This document shows positions 1-7,142 of a DNA stretch of 41,123 bases, in pieces (the stretch's first letter is position 1; every line of letters begins with the position of its first letter). The stretch is from positions 1-41,123 of the forward strand of contig JAIPGD010000007.1 in assembly GCA_021736305.1 (NCBI GenBank), written 5' to 3'. Under the pieces are notes generated by a model. The model made no database searches. It was not told where the DNA came from and saw only the letters and a list, made by a program, of their open reading frames with translations. The translations under genes and the position numbers were made by a program. This DNA comes from Candidatus Izemoplasma sp. GTDB taxonomy: Bacteria > Bacillota_I > Bacilli_A > Izemoplasmatales > Hujiaoplasmataceae.

Positions 1-1388
1 TGTCCTGCTTTTCCTTCTAATCTAACACTTTCTAAACCCTCTAAATAATAACCAAACTCTTCATATATGTCAATCAACTTGTCATATAAAGTTTTTCCTT
101 CTTTATTGTGATAATAATTAGCTGCTTCAGATATTAAAAGCATTGCTTGTAAAGAATCTTTATCTCTAACAAAATCTTTTACAACATATCCATAAGATTC
201 TTCGTAACCAAAAACGAATTCTCTTTCATCTTCTTCAAGATATCTTGCTTGTTCCCCAATGAATTTGAATCCAGTTAGTGTAGAAATAACTTCCATATCA
301 AATGTTCTTGCTATTTTAGCACCCAAATCAGAAGTTACAATAGTATTGAAAACTACTCCTTTTTTAGGAAGAAGATTGAACTTTTTCTTTTCGTTCAAAA
401 GATAATAGATTAACAAAGCTCCTGTTTGGTTTCCATTAAGCAATTTATATTTACCATCTACCTTAACCGCTATCCCTAACCTATCGGCGTCAGGATCAGT
501 CGCAATTAACATGTCTGCGTCTATTTCTCTTCCTAAATTAATCGCAAAATCAAATGATGATTCATCTTCGGGATTAGGTGATTTGACCGTTGAGAAATTA
601 GGGTCAGGAACCATTTGTTCTTTGACAGGATAAATATCGTATCCAGTTTCCTCTAATAATCTTAAACCAATTTCTGCACTAGTTCCATGTAAAGGCGTAA
701 ATACAAGTTTTAAAGGTTTTAAAATATCCTTATGAATCTGAATTGTCTTTAACCTTTTAATATATAAATCATCAATCTCTTTATCAATATATTCAATTAA
801 ATCTTTTTTTTCTAAATCAGAAATCTCTTTGGTTTCAATTTTAAATAGATCTTTTATTTCATTAACATAATCAATTATTTCATTTGCATATTTTGGGGTA
901 AATTGGCAACCATATTGGTCATATATTTTATATCCATTATAGTTTGGTGGATTATGACTTGCAGTAATAACAATACCAGCAATTGCATTTAATTCTCTAA
1001 CTGCAAACGAAAGTTCTGGCGTTGGTCTTAAACCAGTGAACAAATATGATTTAATATCAAAAGCGCCCAAAACTTTAGCTGATTCTTTAGCAAAATCTTT
1101 CGATAAATGTCGATTATCATGAGCGATAACGACGCCTCTTTTTAAATCTTCCTTATCAAAGTTATTTAGCAAATATTTAGCTAATCCAGCATTTGCTCTT
1201 CTAATCGTATATATATTCAAACGATTAATTCCTGGTCCTAAAATCCCTCGCATTCCACCAGTACCAAAACTAAGTGATTGGTAGAACATCTCTTCAAGTT
1301 CTGATTCATTCTTCTCAAGCAAATCATCTCTTAAACTTGTATCTAAATTTTCATAATCAATCCATTTTTTATATTCTTTTTTCCACAT
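1..1388 (-). CDS. pgm: Phosphoglucomutase / phosphomannomutase (alpha-D-phosphohexomutase), 3' end cut by window
   Basis: Cytosolic enzyme that interconverts glucose-6-P and glucose-1-P, feeding ADP-glucose and glycogen synthesis. I translated this frame by hand from the ATG at 1388. It stays open to base 1, so about 462 codons are visible and the C-terminus is missing. The frame shows a FGTGGMRG segment near the N-terminus, the active-site serine loop TASHNPPNYNGYK, the metal loop DPDADR and the sugar-binding GYEESYG. This is the order found in PgcA/YhxB-type mutases of about 550-580 residues. A GGAG Shine-Dalgarno (1395-1398) lies 6 nt before the ATG, just after the stop of the nitroreductase gene, so the two are probably cotranscribed. 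It may act on both glucose and mannose phosphates; the choice cannot be made from sequence. With the glg genes nearby, a glycogen role is a reasonable inference. Confidence 0.93.
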   Translation of the reverse strand, partial: MWKKEYKKWIDYENLDTSLRDDLLEKNESELEEMFYQSLSFGTGGMRGILGPGINRLNIYTIRRANAGLAKYLLNNFDKEDLKRGVVIAHDNRHLSKDFAKESAKVLGAFDIKSYLFTGLRPTPELSFAVRELNAIAGIVITASHNPPNYNGYKIYDQYGCQFTPKYANEIIDYVNEIKDLFKIETKEISDLEKKDLIEYIDKEIDDLYIKRLKTIQIHKDILKPLKLVFTPLHGTSAEIGLRLLEETGYDIYPVKEQMVPDPNFSTVKSPNPEDESSFDFAINLGREIDADMLIATDPDADRLGIAVKVDGKYKLLNGNQTGALLIYYLLNEKKKFNLLPKKGVVFNTIVTSDLGAKIARTFDMEVISTLTGFKFIGEQARYLEEDEREFVFGYEESYGYVVKDFVRDKDSLQAMLLISEAANYYHNKEGKTLYDKLIDIYEEFGYYLEGLESVRLEGKAG

Positions 1389-1399
1389 AATCGTCTCCA

Positions 1400-1936
1400 T
1401 TATAAGATGTAATCAACAATATTTTCTTTTCTTGGTTTTGCTTCAGGTTCTTCATTAGGATAACCTAAACAAATCGCAACATCATGTTCATATCCTTCAG
1501 GAATTTTAATTAATTTATCAACATCAATTTTATTTGCTTTATGATACATATATCTTGTTTGACCAACAATACAACTACCATATCCTAATGCCTTTGCTGC
1601 TAAAGCGATATTTTCAATTGCACAGCCTACGTTAACACTTGAAAAACCAGCAATTTTAGAACTTATAATTATAACAACTGGAGCATGGTAAAAAATATGA
1701 GCATCTTCCTTAGGTTCCAAACCAATTCTTTTCATGCCAACAACAGCCATTGCACTTAACTGATCAATTGTTTCTTTATTGGTTATAACAGTAAAATGCC
1801 AGTCTTGTCTATTTTTTGCACTTGGAGCATAAATACCAGCCTTAACTATTGTTTTTAAGTCATCTTCAGGAACGGGCTTGTCTAAATAAGCCCGAATACT
1901 TCTACGATTTAGTATATCTTCAATAGTTTTGTTCAT
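1400..1936 (-). CDS. Nitroreductase family protein (FMN-dependent oxidoreductase)
   Basis: A 178-residue nitroreductase-fold flavoprotein, the usual size for small single-domain members, which act as homodimers with FMN and NAD(P)H. Visible signatures are the N-terminal RRSIRAY phosphate-binding segment, the APSAKNRQDWHF region (normally S-x-N-x-Q-P-W) and a C-terminal ICLGYPNE strand. The physiological substrate cannot be told from sequence. An upstream TTG at 1942 is in frame, but the AGGGAGG ribosome-binding site at 1944-1950 would lie 1 nt from it and 7 nt from the ATG at 1936, so the ATG is chosen. It is the first gene of a probable two-gene unit with pgm, driven by the promoter at 1962-1990. 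Confidence 0.88.
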   Translation of the reverse strand: MNKTIEDILNRRSIRAYLDKPVPEDDLKTIVKAGIYAPSAKNRQDWHFTVITNKETIDQLSAMAVVGMKRIGLEPKEDAHIFYHAPVVIIISSKIAGFSSVNVGCAIENIALAAKALGYGSCIVGQTRYMYHKANKIDVDKLIKIPEGYEHDVAICLGYPNEEPEAKPRKENIVDYIL

Positions 1937-1961
1937 AAACAAACCTCCCTAAGTATAATTT

Positions 1962-1990
1962 ATTATAAATATTAAAGACAATAAATTCAA
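1962..1990 (-). promoter_or_regulatory. Sigma-A type promoter of the nitroreductase-pgm unit
   Basis: On the minus strand, TTGAAT (1985-1990) and TATAAT (1962-1967) are separated by 17 nt. The predicted start site is near 1955, just upstream of the AGGGAGG ribosome-binding site. The promoter sits in the 53-bp gap after the preceding gene. Assigned by consensus match only. Confidence 0.65.
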
Positions 1991-1995
1991 ATATT

Positions 1996-2724
1996 TTATT
2001 CTAAGATATTTGTGAAAATAAAATCAAGATCTAATTTGATAAGTTTTTCAGCTTGAAACTTGTCATTTACAACCCCAGTCATTGTCTTTAATCCAATTAA
2101 ATGTAATTTTTTTATAAAACCTTTATCAATTAAGCTTTTATCAAAATAAACATTAAATTTATTCCTATTACAATATTCATAGTTATCCTGATTAATACTT
2201 TTTATATCATAAAAAATATGATTAGCACTAATATTATACGCAATCATTTTATCGATTTGCTTTCTATTTTCAATAATAAAATAGCAGTTTTTTATACTAT
2301 AAAATTCTTCAATTTCTTCTATCATATTATTGATAGCATTATGATTTATACTTGGGTTTAGACGTATAAAACAATTTTTTTCATATGCTTTACAAATTGT
2401 TAAAAAATCTTTTAATAACGGTATAAAAAAGAAATCACTTAAATTTTGACTTTTTCTATCCACTAAATTATGTTTTTTCAATTCGTCATAATCAAAACTT
2501 TGTATATCAAGATTCAATAATCCATATTTTAAAAGAGAAGTTTCAGCTGTCAGTATTAACTTATGATCCTTTGACGTTAACAAATCACAACTAATTCCAT
2601 TATAACTATGGTTAGCTGCGGCTAAAAAAGAAAAAACAGTATTTTCAGTCTCAATCGCACTTAATCCACGATTAGCAATCATCCCTTTAAAATATTTATC
2701 AATTTTAATCGTCTTCATTAACAT
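1996..2724 (-). CDS. Glycerophosphodiester phosphodiesterase-like protein with degenerate active site
   Basis: A 242-residue protein that follows the N-terminal layout of the GDPD (UgpQ/GlpQ) TIM-barrel family: an ANRGL strand, an ENT motif, a helix, then strand/loop segments. Active family members read H-R-G, P-E-N-T, I-E-x-D-V and H-D. Here the first His is Asn18, the Glu of IExD is Ser45, and the His-Asp pair is Thr59-Ala60; only Arg19, Glu27 and Asp47 remain. Hydrolysis of glycerophosphodiesters by the standard metal mechanism is therefore unlikely. No signal peptide is seen, so it is probably cytosolic. GTG 2727, ATG 2724 and ATG 2718 are all possible starts; ATG 2724 lies 8 nt from an AGAG-type site. 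The fold call is by motif and the function is unknown. Confidence 0.6.
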   Translation of the reverse strand: MLMKTIKIDKYFKGMIANRGLSAIETENTVFSFLAAANHSYNGISCDLLTSKDHKLILTAETSLLKYGLLNLDIQSFDYDELKKHNLVDRKSQNLSDFFFIPLLKDFLTICKAYEKNCFIRLNPSINHNAINNMIEEIEEFYSIKNCYFIIENRKQIDKMIAYNISANHIFYDIKSINQDNYEYCNRNKFNVYFDKSLIDKGFIKKLHLIGLKTMTGVVNDKFQAEKLIKLDLDFIFTNILE

Positions 2725-2748
2725 CACACTTTCTCTTTTATTACTTTT

Positions 2749-2777
2749 ATTCTATCATTAAATGATTGAATTATGAA
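2749..2777 (-). promoter_or_regulatory. Candidate promoter of the GDPD-like gene
   Basis: TTCATA (2772-2777) and TAGAAT (2749-2754) are 17 nt apart on the minus strand, about 25 nt before the chosen start. The -35 match is moderate. It follows directly after the terminator of the upstream lipoprotein gene, so a promoter is expected here. Confidence 0.45.
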
Positions 2778-2806
2778 TAATAAATTAGATTTTCATAAAA
2801 TTGTCT

Positions 2807-2835
2807 AAAAAAAAACAGAATGATTATCATTCTGT
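2807..2835 (-). terminator. Intrinsic terminator after the ribU-lipoprotein operon
   Basis: A perfect 9-bp stem (2815-2823 with 2827-2835) and 3-nt loop is followed on the minus strand by a run of nine T residues (2807-2815, the first of which pairs in the stem). The stem starts next to the TAA of the lipoprotein gene. Confidence 0.9.
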
Positions 2836-3264
2836 TTAATTTAAATTGTCTAAAATCTCTAATATATCATCAGCGCCAACATATTTTTCAACATATTGGT
2901 TATCGCTAATATAAGCGAGTGTAGGTGTATATCTAAGATTAATACTAGGTTCTACTTGAATATCACGAGATATATCAAATAAAAACAAATGATCTTCTTC
3001 TAAATTAGATATAGTCGATAAAACATCATTTTTAATTGCAATACATGCTGAGCAAACTTCTGAATAATAGTAAATATAATAATCAGATTCAAGACGATTT
3101 AATTGATCATCAAAATTTTCTATCTGATAATAAATATAATCAGAATAAACATAATCATTATTGTTAGTATTCACATTAGTAGTACTAATACTACCATTAG
3201 TACAACCAACAACAAAAACAAATAAACCAATTGTTAATAAACTAAGAAACCTCTTCAAAATCAT
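2836..3264 (-). CDS. Thioredoxin-like lipoprotein
   Basis: A 142-residue exported lipoprotein with a thioredoxin-like domain. The N-terminus is a signal peptide (KR, then a hydrophobic run) ending in the lipobox VVGC, with Cys21 as the lipidation site. An Asn/Thr-rich linker follows to about residue 37. The redox motif CSAC is at 71-74 and a TPTL segment supplies the cis-proline at about residue 114. It is therefore predicted to act as a thiol-disulfide protein on the outer face of the membrane; whether it reduces, oxidises or isomerises is not readable. The ATG at 3264 sits 7 nt after AGAGG (3272-3276); an in-frame GTG at 3267 would be only 4 nt away. Its start overlaps the end of ribU by 23 bases, so the two are translated from one mRNA and both should respond to the FMN riboswitch. 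Confidence 0.78.
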   Translation of the reverse strand: MILKRFLSLLTIGLFVFVVGCTNGSISTTNVNTNNNDYVYSDYIYYQIENFDDQLNRLESDYYIYYYSEVCSACIAIKNDVLSTISNLEEDHLFLFDISRDIQVEPSINLRYTPTLAYISDNQYVEKYVGADDILEILDNLN

Positions 3265-3868
3265 CACTATCCTCTGCTTTTATCAGTGGTGAAATTCGTT
3301 TATATATTATCACAACAATTACACTCACTAATGTAGCTTTAACTAAATTAAATGGAACAACTGAAAAGACCATAAATGTAAATACGTTTGTTATAAAAGG
3401 AAAAATCATATTTCCTAGAGCAACAAAATCATCAACATGTGCTCCCATCATTAAAGCAAATACTGGCAATAAAACAAATGCATTTAATAACGCAGCCACA
3501 ATAGCCATTGTTAAACCACCAACCGCTAAACCAATAATTGCGCGCTTTTTAGTTTTCTTTTGTGCATAAATAATACTAGCTGGAACAACAAAAGCTAATC
3601 CCACTAAAAAGTTTGCTAATTCACCAACCAAGAAAGTACTAGTTGGTTTAATTGCGAGTTTAACAATAATCTTTAAACCCTCAATAATTATACCTGCAAC
3701 CGGACCATAACTAAATGCTCCTACTAAAACAGGGACCTCAGAGAAATCTACCCCATAAAAATCTGGAGCTAACCATGGAATCGGAAATTCAAGGACCATC
3801 AATATCCCTGATATTGTTCCTAATAAACTGATAACCACTAATCTTTTTAAACTCTTGTTGCGTTTCAT
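3242..3868 (-). CDS. ribU: Riboflavin ECF transporter substrate-binding (S) component RibU
   Basis: Integral membrane S-component that binds riboflavin and works with a shared energy-coupling module (EcfA/A'/T), which is not in this window. The 208-residue protein has about six hydrophobic segments and RibU features: GTISGILMVLEFPIPW near the N-terminus, PDFYGVDFSEVPVLVGAF after the first helix, then GEL.NF and the helix-rich C-terminal half. An FMN riboswitch directly upstream strongly supports riboflavin as substrate. A TTG at 3880 is in frame but is part of the ribosome-binding site; the true start is the ATG at 3868, 5 nt after GGAGG (3874-3878). The end of ribU overlaps the lipoprotein gene. 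Acidic C-terminal tail (EDSDDFEE). Confidence 0.92.
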   Translation of the reverse strand: MKRNKSLKRLVVISLLGTISGILMVLEFPIPWLAPDFYGVDFSEVPVLVGAFSYGPVAGIIIEGLKIIVKLAIKPTSTFLVGELANFLVGLAFVVPASIIYAQKKTKKRAIIGLAVGGLTMAIVAALLNAFVLLPVFALMMGAHVDDFVALGNMIFPFITNVFTFMVFSVVPFNLVKATLVSVIVVIIYKRISPLIKAEDSDDFEEVS

Positions 3869-3878
3869 TTTTTCCTCC

Positions 3879-3904
3879 AAAAAAAATACCTAATTTAAGG
3901 TATT
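3879..3904 (-). terminator. Riboswitch-controlled terminator ahead of ribU
   Basis: On the minus strand a 7-bp stem (3898-3904 with 3885-3891) and 6-nt loop runs into eight T residues (3879-3886), immediately followed by the GGAGG of ribU. It is the expected expression platform of the FMN aptamer just upstream. Ligand binding should favour termination. Confidence 0.82.
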
Positions 3905-3922
3905 CTTCAGGTTGAAAGATGT

Positions 3923-4027
3923 AACTTCTTCCATCCAGACTATACTGTCGGTTTAGGAGTTTCACCCAATCAGCTTGCGCTCGCGGACTATCACCGCCGG
4001 TAGGGAATTTCGCCCTGCCCTGAAGTT
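3923..4027 (-). ncRNA. FMN riboswitch (RFN element) aptamer
   Basis: The minus strand contains the near-invariant RFN blocks in order: AGGGCAGGGCGAAATTCCC, the ACCGGCGGTGATAGTCCGCG block, GGGTGAAACTCC, and ACCGACAGTATAGTCTGGATG. The closing helix P1 is AACTTC (4022-4027) with GAAGTT (3923-3928). It binds flavin mononucleotide and, with the downstream terminator, should switch off ribU and the lipoprotein gene when FMN is plentiful. Confidence 0.96.
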
Positions 4028-4049
4028 CATATATTTTTAAAACAATAAT

Positions 4050-4078
4050 ATTATAAATTAAGCGGCATAAATTTGCAA
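4050..4078 (-). promoter_or_regulatory. Promoter of the FMN riboswitch-ribU operon
   Basis: TTGCAA (4073-4078), a 17-nt spacer and TATAAT (4050-4055) on the minus strand. The predicted start is near 4043, about 16 nt before the aptamer P1 helix. The ribU operon thus has its own promoter although it lies closely after the cyclase gene. Confidence 0.72.
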
Positions 4079-4084
4079 GTTAAA

Positions 4085-4711
4085 TTATAAATTTTTTGCA
4101 ATAGCCCTAACTATTGATGCTTCTAAAGCATCTATTTTTAGTGGCAAACCAACAAAATAAACTAAGTTATTTAGTGCATTCAAATTAGTTAAATTTTCAA
4201 TTAAATAAATATCACTATTTAAAAGATCTTTATGCATAAGTAATTTATCTTTGCTATCATATTCGTAACTTGGTAAATCAGAACAAATTAGTTTAATATC
4301 ATTACTAACAAGAAAATCTAAAACGCTCATTTCAAAAACTGGAACCTGGTAATATTTCGGTGTATTAAAGTGTTTTCCATGATCAAAATTAAAAATGATA
4401 ATAGATTGTTTGTTCGATAATTTATTATATGAGTTAATAATATCTATTGTTTTGATTACATTATTTATTGGGCTAATTTTTAAGACATTAGCTTTCCCAA
4501 TAAATCTTTGAAAACTAGGGGTATCTGAAACATTAAGACAATGTTTCTTAAAATCAATGTGAGTACCTAAATGCATATTTAAATTTATTTTTGATAAATT
4601 ATATCCATTATTATCAATGGTTTTATCCCATTCTATTTTCAAAGAATGATCTCCTGGATAAGGCAAATAATCCTGATTGATTTTAACAGTTAAATCAATC
4701 CATTTTTCCAT
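4085..4711 (-). CDS. Cyclase family protein (kynurenine formamidase-like metal hydrolase)
   Basis: A 208-residue member of the cyclase/KynB fold, a cytosolic metal-dependent amidohydrolase family. Visible marks are the N-terminal WIDLTVKI strand, YPGD (18-21) and the metal-binding string HLGTHIDFKKH, giving His47, His51, Asp53 and His57. The usual Pro after Asp-x is replaced by Lys. The length matches KynB (about 205-220). No tryptophan-degradation gene is nearby, so kynurenine formamidase activity is not claimed. The ATG at 4711 follows AGGTG by 6 nt and lies 9 bp after the glgP stop, which makes it the last gene of the glycogen cluster. Its substrate is unknown; the link with glycogen may be simple cotranscription. 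Confidence 0.78.
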   Translation of the reverse strand: MEKWIDLTVKINQDYLPYPGDHSLKIEWDKTIDNNGYNLSKINLNMHLGTHIDFKKHCLNVSDTPSFQRFIGKANVLKISPINNVIKTIDIINSYNKLSNKQSIIIFNFDHGKHFNTPKYYQVPVFEMSVLDFLVSNDIKLICSDLPSYEYDSKDKLLMHKDLLNSDIYLIENLTNLNALNNLVYFVGLPLKIDALEASIVRAIAKNL

Positions 4712-4720
4712 TCAGAACAC

Positions 4721-7123
4721 CTACTTTATTTTTTTTATATTCCAAATTTTTCGAGCATAATCTTTGATTGATCTATCTGATGAAAAAACTCCACTTTTAG
4801 CGATATTCTCAATCGCAATTTTTGCCCAATCATATTGATTTTTATACGCTTTATTTATAGCTTCATTTGCTAATCGATATTCATGAAAATCTTTTAAAAC
4901 AAAATATTGGTCTTTATATACTAAATTATCAAAAATTTCTCTAAACTCATTTCTTTCAACTGATTTAAAATATCCATTTACTAATTGATCTAATAATTTC
5001 TTTATAATTGGATCAGTTTCATATAGTGTTCTAGGATTGTAGTTTTGTTTAACTGTTAGATCATTTACTTCATCAGCACTTAAACCAAAGATATAAATTG
5101 CTTCTTTACTAACCAACTCATTTATTTCAACATTTGCTCCATCTAATGTTCCTAAAGTTATTGCTCCATTCATCATAAATTTCATATTTCCTGTTCCGCT
5201 AGCTTCTTTAGAAGCTGTAGATATCTGTTCAGAAATATCACAAGCCGGCATAATCATTTCGGCATAACTTACATTATAATTTTCAACAAATACTACTTTC
5301 AAGTATTCATTAGTATCAGGGTCATTATTAACTTTTTTTGCTATAGTATTTATTAGTTTAATAATTTTTTTGGCAAAATGATAACTACCTGCGGCTTTTG
5401 CACCAAAAATATAAGTGTGCGGATAATAATTGTTTTTAAATTCTGATGAGGTCTTTAATTGATTATATACATAAAGAATATGTAAAGCATTCATTAGCTG
5501 TCTTTTGTATTCATGAAGTCTTTTTACCTGAATATCAAAAATAGAATCAGTATTTATTTCTAGTTTCTGTTCTTGATAAATTCTATTAGCTAATGCTTGT
5601 TTTTTTATTTTCTTAATTTTTAAGAATTCTAATTGTGAATTTTTATCATCTTTATATTCTAATAATTTATTCAATTCACTAGGATTAGTTTTAAACCCTT
5701 CTCCAATTCGCTTTTCAATAAATGAAGTTAATTCGGGATTTGAATGTAATAACCATCTTCTATGAGTAATACCATTAGTTATATTAACAAATTTTTCAGG
5801 ATAAAGCTCGTTAAAATCTTTCATTTCAATATTTTTCAAAATATTTGTATGAAGTTTTGCGACGCCATTCACCGAATAAGAACTTATAATACATAGATGA
5901 GCCATTCTTACTTGATTATGATTAATAACTCTTAACTTGTTTATTAAATCAACTCCCTTATTTTCTCTTGCTAATTTTTCAACAAAGCGTCTATCTATCT
6001 CTTCAACAATTTGAAAAATACGAGGTAACAACGGTTTAATAATATCTATTGACCATTTTTCCAAAGCTTCTGCCAGGATAGTATGGTTTGTATATGCAAA
6101 AGTTGTAGATGTAATTTCCCATGCTTTGTCCCATGAAAACTTTTCTTCATCTATAAGAATTCGAATTAATTCGGGAATCAACAGCGCAGGATGAGTATCA
6201 TTAATATGAATTACATTCTTAGCTGCGAAATTTTTTAATGTTCCATATTTTTCTTTATGTTTTCTTATAATACTTTTAAGTCCAGCTGCAGATAAGAAAT
6301 ATTGTTGTTTTAAACGTAAGGTTTTTCCTTCAGGATTACTATCATCAGGATATAAAAAACCTGATATTTGTTCTAATTCACTTTCATATTCAAATGGAGA
6401 CTTATTTTCAGGATATCTTTTATCTGGTTCTGCATTCCAAATTCTTAATTTATTAACAAATTCATTATTATCTCCAATAATAGGAATGTCATATGGAACT
6501 GCTCTAATATACTCATCAGGAATATAAGTCATTTTATTGTTTTTATAACTTACTTCTCCATAAAACGGTATACTTTCAGCTTCTTCAGTTTTTCTTACTT
6601 CCCAAACATAACCATCGCTAAGCCAGTTGTCAGGTCTTTCTTCTTGATAACCATTTTTTATTGTTTGTTTAAATAGACCATAACGATAGCGAATACAATT
6701 TCCTGATCCTGGATACTTTAAGGCCGCTAAAGAATCTAAAAAGCAAGCCGCTAATCGACCTAACCCACCATTTCCTAAACCTGGATCTGATTCGTAATTT
6801 TCAACTTCGTTTAAATCAAAGCCTAACTCATCAAAACCATCTTTAGTAATATCTCTAATACCTAAACTAATAAGATTATTTGTTATTAATCTCCCTAACA
6901 AAAATTCCATTGAAAAATAGTGGACTTGTTTTGCTTCGTTCTTCTCTATTGCTAATTTAGAATCTATCCATGCTTCAGCTAATTCTTCTTTTACTAACAT
7001 ACCTAATACATGATATCTTTCTCTAATTGTTGAATCTTTTATATTCTTAAAAAACGTTTTTCTTAAACGATTTTTAAATGTCTTTTTGAATTGTTCTACA
7101 GATGTAAAAATTTCATTTTTCAT
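4721..7123 (-). CDS. glgP: Glycogen/maltodextrin phosphorylase
   Basis: PLP-dependent GT35 enzyme that releases glucose-1-phosphate from the non-reducing ends of alpha-1,4-glucans. The 800-residue length is normal for bacterial GlgP. It shows GNGGLGRLAACFLDS near residue 117, the HINDTHPAL segment mid-protein, KRLHEYKRQ, and the PLP loop EASGTGNMKFMMNG with the Schiff-base lysine at about 648. The ATG at 7123 lies 9 nt after a GGAG site; the gene starts 19 bp after the glgD-glgA stop and ends in TAG. Its product glucose-1-P can be converted to glucose-6-P by the mutase at the left end of the window. No debranching enzyme is visible in the window. Confidence 0.97.
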   Translation of the reverse strand: MKNEIFTSVEQFKKTFKNRLRKTFFKNIKDSTIRERYHVLGMLVKEELAEAWIDSKLAIEKNEAKQVHYFSMEFLLGRLITNNLISLGIRDITKDGFDELGFDLNEVENYESDPGLGNGGLGRLAACFLDSLAALKYPGSGNCIRYRYGLFKQTIKNGYQEERPDNWLSDGYVWEVRKTEEAESIPFYGEVSYKNNKMTYIPDEYIRAVPYDIPIIGDNNEFVNKLRIWNAEPDKRYPENKSPFEYESELEQISGFLYPDDSNPEGKTLRLKQQYFLSAAGLKSIIRKHKEKYGTLKNFAAKNVIHINDTHPALLIPELIRILIDEEKFSWDKAWEITSTTFAYTNHTILAEALEKWSIDIIKPLLPRIFQIVEEIDRRFVEKLARENKGVDLINKLRVINHNQVRMAHLCIISSYSVNGVAKLHTNILKNIEMKDFNELYPEKFVNITNGITHRRWLLHSNPELTSFIEKRIGEGFKTNPSELNKLLEYKDDKNSQLEFLKIKKIKKQALANRIYQEQKLEINTDSIFDIQVKRLHEYKRQLMNALHILYVYNQLKTSSEFKNNYYPHTYIFGAKAAGSYHFAKKIIKLINTIAKKVNNDPDTNEYLKVVFVENYNVSYAEMIMPACDISEQISTASKEASGTGNMKFMMNGAITLGTLDGANVEINELVSKEAIYIFGLSADEVNDLTVKQNYNPRTLYETDPIIKKLLDQLVNGYFKSVERNEFREIFDNLVYKDQYFVLKDFHEYRLANEAINKAYKNQYDWAKIAIENIAKSGVFSSDRSIKDYARKIWNIKKIK

Positions 7124-7142
7124 AACGCATCTCTCCTCGAAG

